From the NCBI GenBank assembly GCA_022795905.1, contig JAAWHO010000002.1:1-45095 (forward strand): a stretch of DNA of 45,095 nucleotides, given 5' to 3'. This DNA is from Oscillospiraceae bacterium. GTDB taxonomy: Bacteria > Bacillota > Clostridia > Oscillospirales > Oscillospiraceae. Below are positions 8,072-15,144 of this stretch, one piece after another; position 1 is the stretch's first letter, and every line of letters begins with the position of its first letter. The notes beneath the pieces were generated by a model. It was not told the origin of the DNA. It searched no databases and saw only the letters and a program-made list of their open reading frames with translations. The position numbers were made by a program, and so were the translations under genes.

Positions 8072-8114
8072 AAACCACCTGCCCCGCGGCCTGTGGCCGC
8101 GGGGCAGGTGGTTT
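8072..8114. terminator. bidirectional terminator, lipoprotein / rubrerythrin
   Basis: A perfect 20-bp stem (arms 8072-8091 and 8095-8114) closes a TGT loop, with AAA on one side and TTT on the other. It separates two convergent genes. Confidence 0.9.
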
Positions 8115-8142
8115 GGCCGGAGAGGCCGCCTCTGTCAGCCGC

Positions 8143-8700
8143 TTACTCGCAGTACTCCACGTAGTCGAAGGCCCCGATGGCCCCGCAGGTGTCGCACACG
8201 TCGGGACGCTGCTCAAACACAGCGCCGCAGAACTGGCAGCGGTAGCCCTCCTTTTTCTGCTTGGGGGCGGGCTCCTGCTCCTCGGCGTGTACGGGGGCGC
8301 TGCCGGCCCTGTTCAGCTGCGCGAGCAGGGTCATGAAGCGATTTTCGTGGCTGCGCTCGATAGCGGCCACCTTTTCAAACATAACCGCCAGCTCCTCCAG
8401 CCCGTCCTCCCGGGCCTGGCGGGCGAACTCCGGGTACATATTGTGCCACTCGTCGTACTCGCCCCGGGCGGCCTGCGCAAGGCACTCCCGGGTGTCGGAG
8501 GGCTTGCCGAAGAGCTGCTCGAACCAGAATCTGGCGTGGATCATTTCGTTCCGGGCCATCTGCTCAAAGGCGGCGGCGATCTCCTCGTCGCCGCAGGCCC
8601 GGGCGGCCTGGGCGAAATAGGTATACTTGTTCCGGGCGATGGACTCCCCGGCCAGGGCCCTGCGCAGGTTCTCCGCTGTTTGTGTGTTTTCGATGGACAT
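8143..8700 (-). CDS. rbr: rubrerythrin
   Basis: This 185-residue non-heme iron protein reduces hydrogen peroxide in anaerobes. An N-terminal four-helix diiron domain carries the ligand pattern GESIARNKY (Glu19), NEMIH (Glu52, His55) and IERSHENRF, followed by a linker and a C-terminal rubredoxin-like domain with CQFCG and CDTCG binding one iron. I chose the ATG at 8698-8700, behind GGAGGAGG, over an upstream start. It is transcribed alone from a clear sigma-A promoter and ends at a strong terminator. The order diiron then rubredoxin is that of classical rubrerythrin. Confidence 0.95.
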   Translation of the reverse strand: MSIENTQTAENLRRALAGESIARNKYTYFAQAARACGDEEIAAAFEQMARNEMIHARFWFEQLFGKPSDTRECLAQAARGEYDEWHNMYPEFARQAREDGLEELAVMFEKVAAIERSHENRFMTLLAQLNRAGSAPVHAEEQEPAPKQKKEGYRCQFCGAVFEQRPDVCDTCGAIGAFDYVEYCE

Positions 8701-8729
8701 GGTACCGTCCTCCTCCCTGTAATGGGTAG

Positions 8730-8758
8730 AGCATAACACAGGGTGGGAAAAAAGTCAA
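8730..8758 (-). promoter_or_regulatory. sigma-A promoter of rubrerythrin
   Basis: The minus strand reads TTGACT, 17 bp, TATGCT with TGTGT before the -10 box. It lies about 30-60 bp upstream of the start codon and just outside the end of the Csp-like operon. Confidence 0.82.
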
Positions 8759-8772
8759 ATCAAGGAGGCCTC

Positions 8773-10485
8773 TCACAGCTCCCGCATCAGGTGGAAGCTC
8801 CGCATCAGCTGCACGGAGCCGTAGCCCCACTGGTTGTTGGGGTAACTCATGTCGTCCCGGCGGAGGCAGCCCCGGATGAGGTAGGCCCGGACCTGATATG
8901 TCCCCATGGACGGGTCGTTGCCCTCCCGAACGCCCCACTGGAGCAGGAGGGCGCAGATGCCCGCCAGCACCGCCGCCGCCGCGCTGGTGCCGCTCATGAG
9001 GCCGGGGCCGTAGGGGTAGATACCCCGGACTCCCACGCCGGGGGCCACCAGGTCCGGCAGCATCCGGCCGTCCCAGGCCGGGCCCCGGGAGGACTTGGCG
9101 TACAGGCTCTTCCCCGCGCTGTCGTAGGCCCCGCAGCAGATGAGCCCCACGGCGGAGGCGGGGCTGGTGATGGTACATTCCGGCGTGGCCGCCAGGAACT
9201 CCACCGTAGGCGAGACAAAGCCCGTCATGGGCAGCCACACCTGGTACTGTCCGTTGAGCACGATGTCCCCGTGGAGCTGGATGGTCCACACCCCCGGCGT
9301 GATCCCCAGAATCCGGATGACCGACAGCTGCCCCCCGCTGCCCTCCACCGGGAAGTGGTATTCAATCTGCACCCGGGCCGCCTCCAGCACCAGCTTTACG
9401 TCGGCTGCGGGGGACGCCCCGGGCCGGGCGGGCACCCGGCCCACCAGCTCCCCGGAGGGGGAGCGCACCGACAGGGAGATCCGGTCTGCCACGGTGTTCC
9501 AAACCGCCAGGTACACGTCCCCCGCGTTCTCACCCGCCTTCAGGTCGATCTGCGCCGGCTTCTCCCCGGGCTGAAGGACGCCGCTGGTGTGGTGCCGGGC
9601 CTCCGCCTCGTTGCCCGCCGCCGCGCACAGGCACACCCCCTTCTGGATGGACACGCCCCCCAGGTACTCCTCAAAGACACTGTACCCGTTGTGGCTCCCG
9701 GCGTTGGTGCCCAGGCCGATGCAGATGGCCACCGGGCGGCCCAGCTCCCGGGCCTTGCGGAGGATGTACTCCACCCCCAGCATGACCGCGCTGGACTCAT
9801 AGGCGTACTCCTGGTCCGCCGGGACGCAGTACTTCTCCCGGTAAAAGGGCCGGGCCTTTTTCAGCTTCACGGCGATGATCTCCGCATCCGGGGCCACGCC
9901 GGAGAAGTCCTCCGTCTGCTTCCCGGCGGCCACCGAGGCCAGAAAGGTGCCGTGGCCCGACTCGTCCCGCGCCGGCACCAGGGAGTAGGGGTCCTCCGAG
10001 GCCAGGGCCGCGTCGAGCTCCGCCTTGCTGTACTCCCGGCCCAGGAGGAAGCCGGGGGGTGGGTCCCCCTCGGCAGTCTGGTCATAGATGTACTGGATCC
10101 GGCTGCTGCCGTCGGCGTAGCGGAAGATATCCTGGGTGTAGTCGATGCCGGTATCCACAAAGCCCAGCAGCACGCCCCGGCCCTTCAGGCTCAGGTAGGG
10201 CTGGCTGTGGACCTGGGAGACCCCCGACGCCTCCAGGGCCGGCCGGTCCAGCAGCCCCAGGACCACGGAGGCCGAGCTGACGAAGGCCGCGCCCAGCGCC
10301 TCCTCCAGCCGGTGGAAATTTTCCGCCTTCACATACCCCAGGACATAGCGCCCCGAGAGCAGCTGCCCCACCACCACCTCGTCGGAACTGTGGGCATAGT
10401 CGAAAAAGGCGTCGGTGGCCCGGGTGACGAAGTCCACGGTGTCCGGCGCGTGGATGAATGTCAGCATCTCCGGCGACAGGCGCAT
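8773..10485 (-). CDS. Csp-type subtilisin-like germination protease (second of pair)
   Basis: This 570-residue S8 peptidase has the catalytic triad Asp111 (VDTGID), His178 (ESGHGT) and Ser501 (SGTSAAAA) and the oxyanion Asn in AAGNE. An N-terminal region of about 95 residues resembles a prodomain, and about 140 residues rich in beta strands lie between the Asn and Ser motifs, like the jelly-roll insertion of Clostridium Csp proteases. Csp proteins cut pro-SleC during spore germination. The gene follows its paralogue by one base and both diverge from a SleC gene, which is strong context. In C. difficile two of three Csp domains are catalytically dead; here the triad looks complete. Confidence 0.85.
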   Translation of the reverse strand: MRLSPEMLTFIHAPDTVDFVTRATDAFFDYAHSSDEVVVGQLLSGRYVLGYVKAENFHRLEEALGAAFVSSASVVLGLLDRPALEASGVSQVHSQPYLSLKGRGVLLGFVDTGIDYTQDIFRYADGSSRIQYIYDQTAEGDPPPGFLLGREYSKAELDAALASEDPYSLVPARDESGHGTFLASVAAGKQTEDFSGVAPDAEIIAVKLKKARPFYREKYCVPADQEYAYESSAVMLGVEYILRKARELGRPVAICIGLGTNAGSHNGYSVFEEYLGGVSIQKGVCLCAAAGNEAEARHHTSGVLQPGEKPAQIDLKAGENAGDVYLAVWNTVADRISLSVRSPSGELVGRVPARPGASPAADVKLVLEAARVQIEYHFPVEGSGGQLSVIRILGITPGVWTIQLHGDIVLNGQYQVWLPMTGFVSPTVEFLAATPECTITSPASAVGLICCGAYDSAGKSLYAKSSRGPAWDGRMLPDLVAPGVGVRGIYPYGPGLMSGTSAAAAVLAGICALLLQWGVREGNDPSMGTYQVRAYLIRGCLRRDDMSYPNNQWGYGSVQLMRSFHLMREL

Positions 10486-10486
10486 A

Positions 10487-12043
10487 TCAGAGCCCCCTTT
10501 CCAGCTGGTTGACCAGCTCGTTCATCGTTCCGCACAGGTTCAGCCGCCCGTAGCCCCACTGGGGGTTGGGATAGGCCATGAAGGGGCTGCGGACCGCGCC
10601 CTTGCACAGAAACGCCTTCACCCGCTGGTTGTAGAGCAGCAGGTCGTTTCCCTGGACGATGCCCCACTCCATCATCAGCGCCGCCGCCCCGGAGACGAAG
10701 GGGGCGGCCATGCTGGTGCCGGTGAACACGTCGTAGCCGCCCCCGGCCCTGGCGGAGCGGACGCCCTCCGCCGGGGCCGTGATGTCCAGCAGGGACCGGC
10801 CCGCACAGTCCTGGACGCCCCGCCCGGAGAAGGGGCTGATGGTCTCCGTGTCCGGCCGGAAGCCCCCCACGGAGATGGGGTAGAGGGCCGTGGCCGGGAG
10901 GGTGATGGTCAGGTCCGGCTCCGGCTGGAGAAAGGCGGTGCGGTCGGTGACCTCCTCCATGGTGGGCAGCCAGACGTTGAAGCGCCCGTCGGAGACCCGC
11001 CGCCCGTGGCAGCGCAGCCTCCACAGGCCGTCCAGCCCCCCGGCGGGGGCCTCCAGGAGCATCAGCACCTCCTGGGAGGTGCTGTAGTGGGTGGGGACGC
11101 CGTAGAGCACCGACACCCGGACGGCCCCGAAGCGGAGGGACCGGGCCCCCTCCGTCAGCGGCCCGGTGCTCTGCCCGCTGGGCAGGACCAGCTCAAAGGC
11201 CGCCTCGTCGGCGAAGCTCTTCCACAGGGACAGACAGACCTGCTCCCGCCGGGTGGAGACGGTGAACTCCGCGTCCACGGCGCCCCCCTCCGTCAGCCGC
11301 CCCTGGAAGTGGTGGGCGCCGCTGCCCTCGTTTCCGGCGGCGCAGACCACTACGCTCCTCCCCCGTTGGGCGGACTGGTCGATGTAGGACTCAAAGAGGG
11401 TATGTCCCCAGTGGGAGCCGCAGTTGGTGCCGTAGCTGAGGTTGACGACGCAGGGCATCCCCCGCTCCTCCGCCTGGTCCAGCAGGAACTTGACGGCCCG
11501 CATGACGTCCGTGGTCCGGGAGCTGGCCAGCTTCACCGCCGCGATGGACGCGCCGGGGGCCACGCCGCTCCTCCCTGCGGCGATGGCGGCCACGGCGGTG
11601 CCGTGGCCGGACTGGTCCGCAGAGGAGACCAGCCCGGCGGCGATCTCCGCCCCGGAGAACACCGCCCCCTGGCGGAAGCCCTCCGGCGGCGTCCCCTCCG
11701 CCGTCATGTCCCAGAGGGCGGCTACCCGGCTGCTCCCGTCCTCCCGCTGGAACTCCGGGTGGGTCAGGTCCAGCCCTGAGTCCACAAATCCGATGAGCAC
11801 CCCCTCCCCCGTCAGCCCCAGCCCGGTCTCCCGCTGGACCGGCGGGACGCAGGCCGCCTCCATGCTCCGGTCCACGAAGCAGCTCAGCCGTCTGGCCGGC
11901 TCAAAGCAGGTCACCTGGCGGTGCGCCAGCAGCCCCTCCGCGGACTGCTCCCCCAGCTCCATGATGGCAAACTGCGCGTCCAGCAGCTCGGTGGGGTAGT
12001 CCAGGGAGAGGATATCGCCTGTATACTTGATGATGTACTCCAT
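10487..12043 (-). CDS. Csp-type subtilisin-like germination protease (first of pair)
   Basis: This 518-residue S8 peptidase is paralogous to the downstream gene. Its triad residues are Asp88 (VDSGLD), His147 (SGHGT) and Ser445 (GTSMAAP), with Asn in CAAGNEG. It also has a short prodomain-like start and a beta-rich insertion (about residues 240-385) of the Csp jelly-roll kind. No secretion signal is visible, as expected for spore proteins packaged from the mother cell. ATG 12043 has GGGAGG seven bases upstream; a longer start at 12097 would run into the intergenic promoter region. It likely activates SleC. Which paralogue acts as protease and which as signal receptor cannot be told from sequence. 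Confidence 0.85.
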   Translation of the reverse strand: MEYIIKYTGDILSLDYPTELLDAQFAIMELGEQSAEGLLAHRQVTCFEPARRLSCFVDRSMEAACVPPVQRETGLGLTGEGVLIGFVDSGLDLTHPEFQREDGSSRVAALWDMTAEGTPPEGFRQGAVFSGAEIAAGLVSSADQSGHGTAVAAIAAGRSGVAPGASIAAVKLASSRTTDVMRAVKFLLDQAEERGMPCVVNLSYGTNCGSHWGHTLFESYIDQSAQRGRSVVVCAAGNEGSGAHHFQGRLTEGGAVDAEFTVSTRREQVCLSLWKSFADEAAFELVLPSGQSTGPLTEGARSLRFGAVRVSVLYGVPTHYSTSQEVLMLLEAPAGGLDGLWRLRCHGRRVSDGRFNVWLPTMEEVTDRTAFLQPEPDLTITLPATALYPISVGGFRPDTETISPFSGRGVQDCAGRSLLDITAPAEGVRSARAGGGYDVFTGTSMAAPFVSGAAALMMEWGIVQGNDLLLYNQRVKAFLCKGAVRSPFMAYPNPQWGYGRLNLCGTMNELVNQLERGL

Positions 12044-12094
12044 ATCGGCCTCCCGTCCTCTTGCGGCTGGGCGGAGCCGGACCGGCCCCGCCCG

Positions 12095-12110
12095 CATAGG
12101 ATAGTATACG
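12095..12110. promoter_or_regulatory. candidate mother-cell sigma (SigK/SigE) -10 boxes, divergent
   Basis: CATAGGATA (12095-12103, plus strand) matches the SigK -10 pattern CATANNNTA exactly and lies about 25 bp before the sleC start. Overlapping it on the minus strand, CGTATACTA (12102-12110) matches the same pattern with one mismatch and faces the csp genes. No consensus sigma-A promoter is present in this 85-bp gap. The assignment is inferred from motif and gene content. Confidence 0.4.
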
Positions 12111-12128
12111 GAAAGGAGGACTGCCGTT

Positions 12129-13361
12129 ATGAATCCAAACTACCTGGACAGAGGCAATCTGCAAATCTTTGTGACAGAGGGGGAGTCCCCCGTCCCCGGC
12201 GCGCAGGTCCGCATCAGTGACCCCCAGACCGGCAAGGTCCTGGAGGAGGCCGTCACGGACGAATCCGGCCAGACGCCCTTTGTGGAGCTGCCCGCGCCGC
12301 CCATGGAGTGGTCGGTGGTGGAGGGGGAGGCCGCCCAGCGGCCCTACGCCGTCTACAACGTCACCGTCTCCGCCGGGGGCTGGCAGACGCTCCACATCGG
12401 CGGCGTGGAGCTGCTGCCGGCGGGCCGCGCCGTCCAGCGGGCGGAGCTTCTAAGAGCCGCCCCCGGCGGCTTCAACGTCCGCAATGTGCTCCTCCCGCCC
12501 CACGCCCTCTGGGGGGAGCCCTCCGCCCGGGAGCCGGAGGAGGAGGTCAAGCCCCTGCCGGAGCCAGAGGGGCTTGTGGTGCTGCCGGAGCCGGTGATTC
12601 CCGAGTTCATTGTGGTCCACGACGGGCGGCCCGAGGACGCCTCCGCCGCCGACTACTGGGTGCGGTTCAAGGACTACATCAAAAACGTGGCCTGCAGCGA
12701 GATCTACTCCACCTGGCGCACCGAGGCCATCCGGGCCAATGTCCTGGCCATTCTCTCCTTTACCCTCAACCGGGTCTACACCGAGTGGTACCGGGGGAAG
12801 GGCTACCCGTTCACCGTGACCAGCTCCACCGCCTTCGACCAGTCCTACTTCCACGGCCGAACGATCTTTGAGGAGATCGGCGCCGTGGTGGACGATCTCT
12901 TCACCACCTACATCACCCGGGAGGGGATCTCCCAGCCCCTCTTCACCCAGTACTGCGACGGGCGGCGGACCCAGTGCGGCGGGCTGAGCCAGTGGGGCTC
13001 CCAGGCGCTGGGGGAGCAGGGGTGGGACGCGGTGAGCATCCTGCGGAAATACTACGGCTCGGACATCTATCTCAAAAGCGCCGAGAAGGTGGAGGGCGTG
13101 CCCATGTCCTACGGCGGCAAGGTCCTCTCCCGGGGCAGCGAGGGGGAGGCGGTGCGCACCGTCCAGGAGCAGCTCAACCGCATCGCCCAGAACTACCCCG
13201 CCATCCCCAAAATCCCGGCGGACGGGGCCTACGGCCCGGCCACGGAGGAGGCCGTGACGGAGTTCCAGAGGATCTTCCACCTGCCCCAGACCGGGAGTGT
13301 GGACTTCGCTGGCTGGTACGAGATCTCCAACGTGTTCGTGGCGGTGTCCAAGATGGCCTGA
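12129..13361 (+). CDS. sleC: spore cortex-lytic enzyme SleC
   Basis: This 410-residue protein degrades spore cortex peptidoglycan during germination. Residues 1-115 form a beta-rich pre/pro region; residues about 150-310 are a SpoIID/LytB-type domain containing the SleC-like motifs VIPEFIVVHDG, NVACSEIYSTW, FTLNRVYTEWYR and QYCDGRRTQCGGLSQWG; residues about 335-400 are a peptidoglycan-binding domain 1 (LSRGSEGEAVRTVQEQL, DGAYGPATEEAV). The length is close to the 420-440 residues of clostridial SleC. ATG 12129 follows AAAGGAGGA by eight bases. It diverges from two Csp proteases that are known to process SleC in other clostridia; C. perfringens has a similar csp-sleC neighbourhood. Confidence 0.9.
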   Translation: MNPNYLDRGNLQIFVTEGESPVPGAQVRISDPQTGKVLEEAVTDESGQTPFVELPAPPMEWSVVEGEAAQRPYAVYNVTVSAGGWQTLHIGGVELLPAGRAVQRAELLRAAPGGFNVRNVLLPPHALWGEPSAREPEEEVKPLPEPEGLVVLPEPVIPEFIVVHDGRPEDASAADYWVRFKDYIKNVACSEIYSTWRTEAIRANVLAILSFTLNRVYTEWYRGKGYPFTVTSSTAFDQSYFHGRTIFEEIGAVVDDLFTTYITREGISQPLFTQYCDGRRTQCGGLSQWGSQALGEQGWDAVSILRKYYGSDIYLKSAEKVEGVPMSYGGKVLSRGSEGEAVRTVQEQLNRIAQNYPAIPKIPADGAYGPATEEAVTEFQRIFHLPQTGSVDFAGWYEISNVFVAVSKMA

Positions 13362-13455
13362 GCCCTGTCGGCGGGAACCCGGGCTCTGTCTATTTTGCCA
13401 TAGGCGCAGGCGGCCGGCGGCGCGGTTTTTTGGTTGATATTTTTCAGTTGTGGCG

Positions 13456-13489
13456 TTGATACACGGACAGTTTTGGGCTATACTGTCCG
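13456..13489 (+). promoter_or_regulatory. aminopeptidase promoter with overlapping palindrome
   Basis: TTGATA (13456-13461), 17 bp, TATACT (13479-13484) forms a good sigma-A promoter. A perfect 7-nt inverted repeat CGGACAG...CTGTCCG (13464-13470, 13483-13489) spans the spacer and the -10 box and could be an operator. A second small inverted repeat (CCGCC...GGCGG) sits in the leader. Confidence 0.7.
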
Positions 13490-13530
13490 CGGATGCCGCC
13501 AGCGAGGCGGCGGGAAAAGGAGGAAACCAC

Positions 13531-14880
13531 TTGAAACGATATCAGCAAGAGGCTGTTGAGGCGGAGATCCGGCCTGTTGACGGGCCCTACCTCAGGGTCC
13601 GTCAACAGGCCGGGGAGAACAGCCCGGCGGTCATCACGGTCTGCCGCGGGGAGGAGTGGACGCCCCTGGCCTGCAAGGAGGTCTACGGCAGGGCCGTAAA
13701 GGCGGCCATGGAGCAGGACTTCAAGAGCTGTCTGTTTGATCTGACCGCCGCCGGGGAGCTGGGACTGCCGGGCCTGTGCGCGGCGGTGGAGGGCGTCTAT
13801 GGCGGCGCGTACCGGAAGCATTTTACCCTCACGGACCAGTGGGAGCCGGACATGGTCTGCTATGCCGGGGGCGCCGGCTGGACGGACGAGGACCTGCGGG
13901 CCGCCGTGGAGCTGGCCCGCTCTGTGATGGAGGTCCGGAACCTGGTCAACCGTCCCGCCAACCTGCTGCCCTCCGACGGGCTGGCCAGGGCCCTGGCGGC
14001 GCTGGTGGAGGGCCTGCCCGTGGAGACCAGGCTGTACGGCGTCAGCGAGCTGGAGGAGAAGGGCCTGGGCGGTCTGCTGACCGTGGGGAACAGCAGCGGC
14101 CATCCCCCCATGCTGGCGGTGCTGCGCTACAACGGCGCGCCGGAGTCCCCGGAGCGGCTGGGTTTTGTCGGCAAGGGCGTGGCCGTGGACACCGGCGGGT
14201 ACAGTCTCAAGTCCCCCTCCGTCATGGCGGGCATCAAGGGGGACATGGCCGGCGGCGCTGCCGCGGCGGCGGCGGTGCGCGCCCTGGCCGCCTGCGGCGC
14301 GCGGGTGAACGTGACCGCCGTGGCGCCCTGCTGCGAGAACCGCATCTCGCCGGAGAGCGCCGTGCCGGGGGATCTGATCCGCTCCTTCTCCGGCAAAACC
14401 ATCGAGATTCTGAACACCGATGCCGAGGGCCGGCTGATCCTGGCCGACGGCCTGACCTGGGCCGTCCGGGAGGAGAAGTGTACGCGTTTAGTGGATATAG
14501 CCACCCTCACCGGCGCCATCGCGGCCATGCTGGGCCAGGTGGCCTCCGGCGTGATGGCCAATGACGACGGGTGGTACGGCTGCCTGGAGCAGGCGGCGGC
14601 GCTGTCAGGGGAGAAATTCTGGCGGATGCCGGGCTACCGGGAGTACGAGCAGCTCATCGAAAGCGACCTAGGGGACCTGCGCAATACCAGCAAGGAGGGC
14701 TGCGGCTCCGTGACGGCGGGGCTGTTCCTGCAGCACTTCACCGAGGGTCTGCCCTGGCTGCACCTGGACATCGCGGGCACCGCAGATGTCGCCAAGCCGG
14801 TCTGGCAGCACCAGGGCCGCGGCGCCACAGGCACGGCGGTCAGCACGCTTTTCTATCTGGCAAAGCAGATGGCGTCCTGA
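13531..14880 (+). CDS. M17 family leucyl aminopeptidase
   Basis: This 449-residue metallo-exopeptidase removes N-terminal residues from peptides in the cytoplasm. The C-terminal catalytic domain shows the two-metal site: FVGKGVAVDTGG (Lys and Asp), the KGDMAGG block and the family signature NTDAEGRL with Asp and Glu ligands, followed by DIATLTGA. The N-terminal domain is poorly conserved, as usual. I chose TTG 13531 because AAGGAGG lies seven bases before it; the upstream ATG at 13450 precedes the promoter -10 box and cannot be used. The length is slightly below the usual 480-500 residues because of a short N-terminal domain. It is transcribed alone and closed by a terminator at 14890. Confidence 0.92.
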   Translation: MKRYQQEAVEAEIRPVDGPYLRVRQQAGENSPAVITVCRGEEWTPLACKEVYGRAVKAAMEQDFKSCLFDLTAAGELGLPGLCAAVEGVYGGAYRKHFTLTDQWEPDMVCYAGGAGWTDEDLRAAVELARSVMEVRNLVNRPANLLPSDGLARALAALVEGLPVETRLYGVSELEEKGLGGLLTVGNSSGHPPMLAVLRYNGAPESPERLGFVGKGVAVDTGGYSLKSPSVMAGIKGDMAGGAAAAAAVRALAACGARVNVTAVAPCCENRISPESAVPGDLIRSFSGKTIEILNTDAEGRLILADGLTWAVREEKCTRLVDIATLTGAIAAMLGQVASGVMANDDGWYGCLEQAAALSGEKFWRMPGYREYEQLIESDLGDLRNTSKEGCGSVTAGLFLQHFTEGLPWLHLDIAGTADVAKPVWQHQGRGATGTAVSTLFYLAKQMAS

Positions 14881-14889
14881 GCGATGAGA

Positions 14890-14917
14890 GGGAGGCGGCC
14901 TTTTTAGGCCGCCTCCC
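14890..14917 (+). terminator. terminator after the aminopeptidase gene
   Basis: Perfect 12-nt arms GGGAGGCGGCCT and AGGCCGCCTCCC close a TTTT loop nine bases after the stop codon. The T run after it is weak (CTTCG). Confidence 0.75.
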
Positions 14918-14943
14918 CTTCGCCGTGAACGGAAGCTTTCCTG

Positions 14944-15034
14944 CTTCAATTCGCAAAGCAGCGTTTGCAGGGGCGGATATCATCCGCCCCTGCAAAGATT
15001 TCCTCTTTTCCAGGCATTCCTCTGCGAATTGAAG
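14944..15034. repeat. MITE-like palindromic repeat, family B
   Basis: This 91-bp block has 12-bp terminal inverted repeats (CTTCAATTCGCA at 14944-14955 and its complement at 15023-15034) around a perfect 15-bp hairpin (TTTGCAGGGGCGGAT at 14964-14978, complement 14982-14996). The elements CTTCAATTCGCAAAG and TGCAGGGGCGG recur in the same order at 34143-34178. It codes for nothing recognisable. Confidence 0.75.
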
Positions 15035-15051
15035 GTTTTCCCGGAAAACGG

Positions 15052-15080
15052 TGGAAATCCGCGGCAGAATATGCTATACT
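15052..15080 (+). promoter_or_regulatory. promoter of the hybrid kinase / HD operon
   Basis: TGGAAA, 17 bp, TATACT with TATGC before the -10 box (extended -10). The -35 is weak. It lies directly after the family B repeat. Confidence 0.6.
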
Positions 15081-15144
15081 GTCCATTCAGATAGAAAACG
15101 ATGCGGCCCCGGCGGCGGCGCGGGGCGCGGGACGGGGGCTGACA

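Noticed and set aside
8743-10512. 589-residue plus-strand frame opposite a Csp protease gene
   Set aside because: It is a shadow; the minus strand has the complete S8 catalytic motifs.
8773-12043. idea that one Csp paralogue is a pseudoprotease as in C. difficile
   Set aside because: Asp, His and Ser motifs are present in both proteins.
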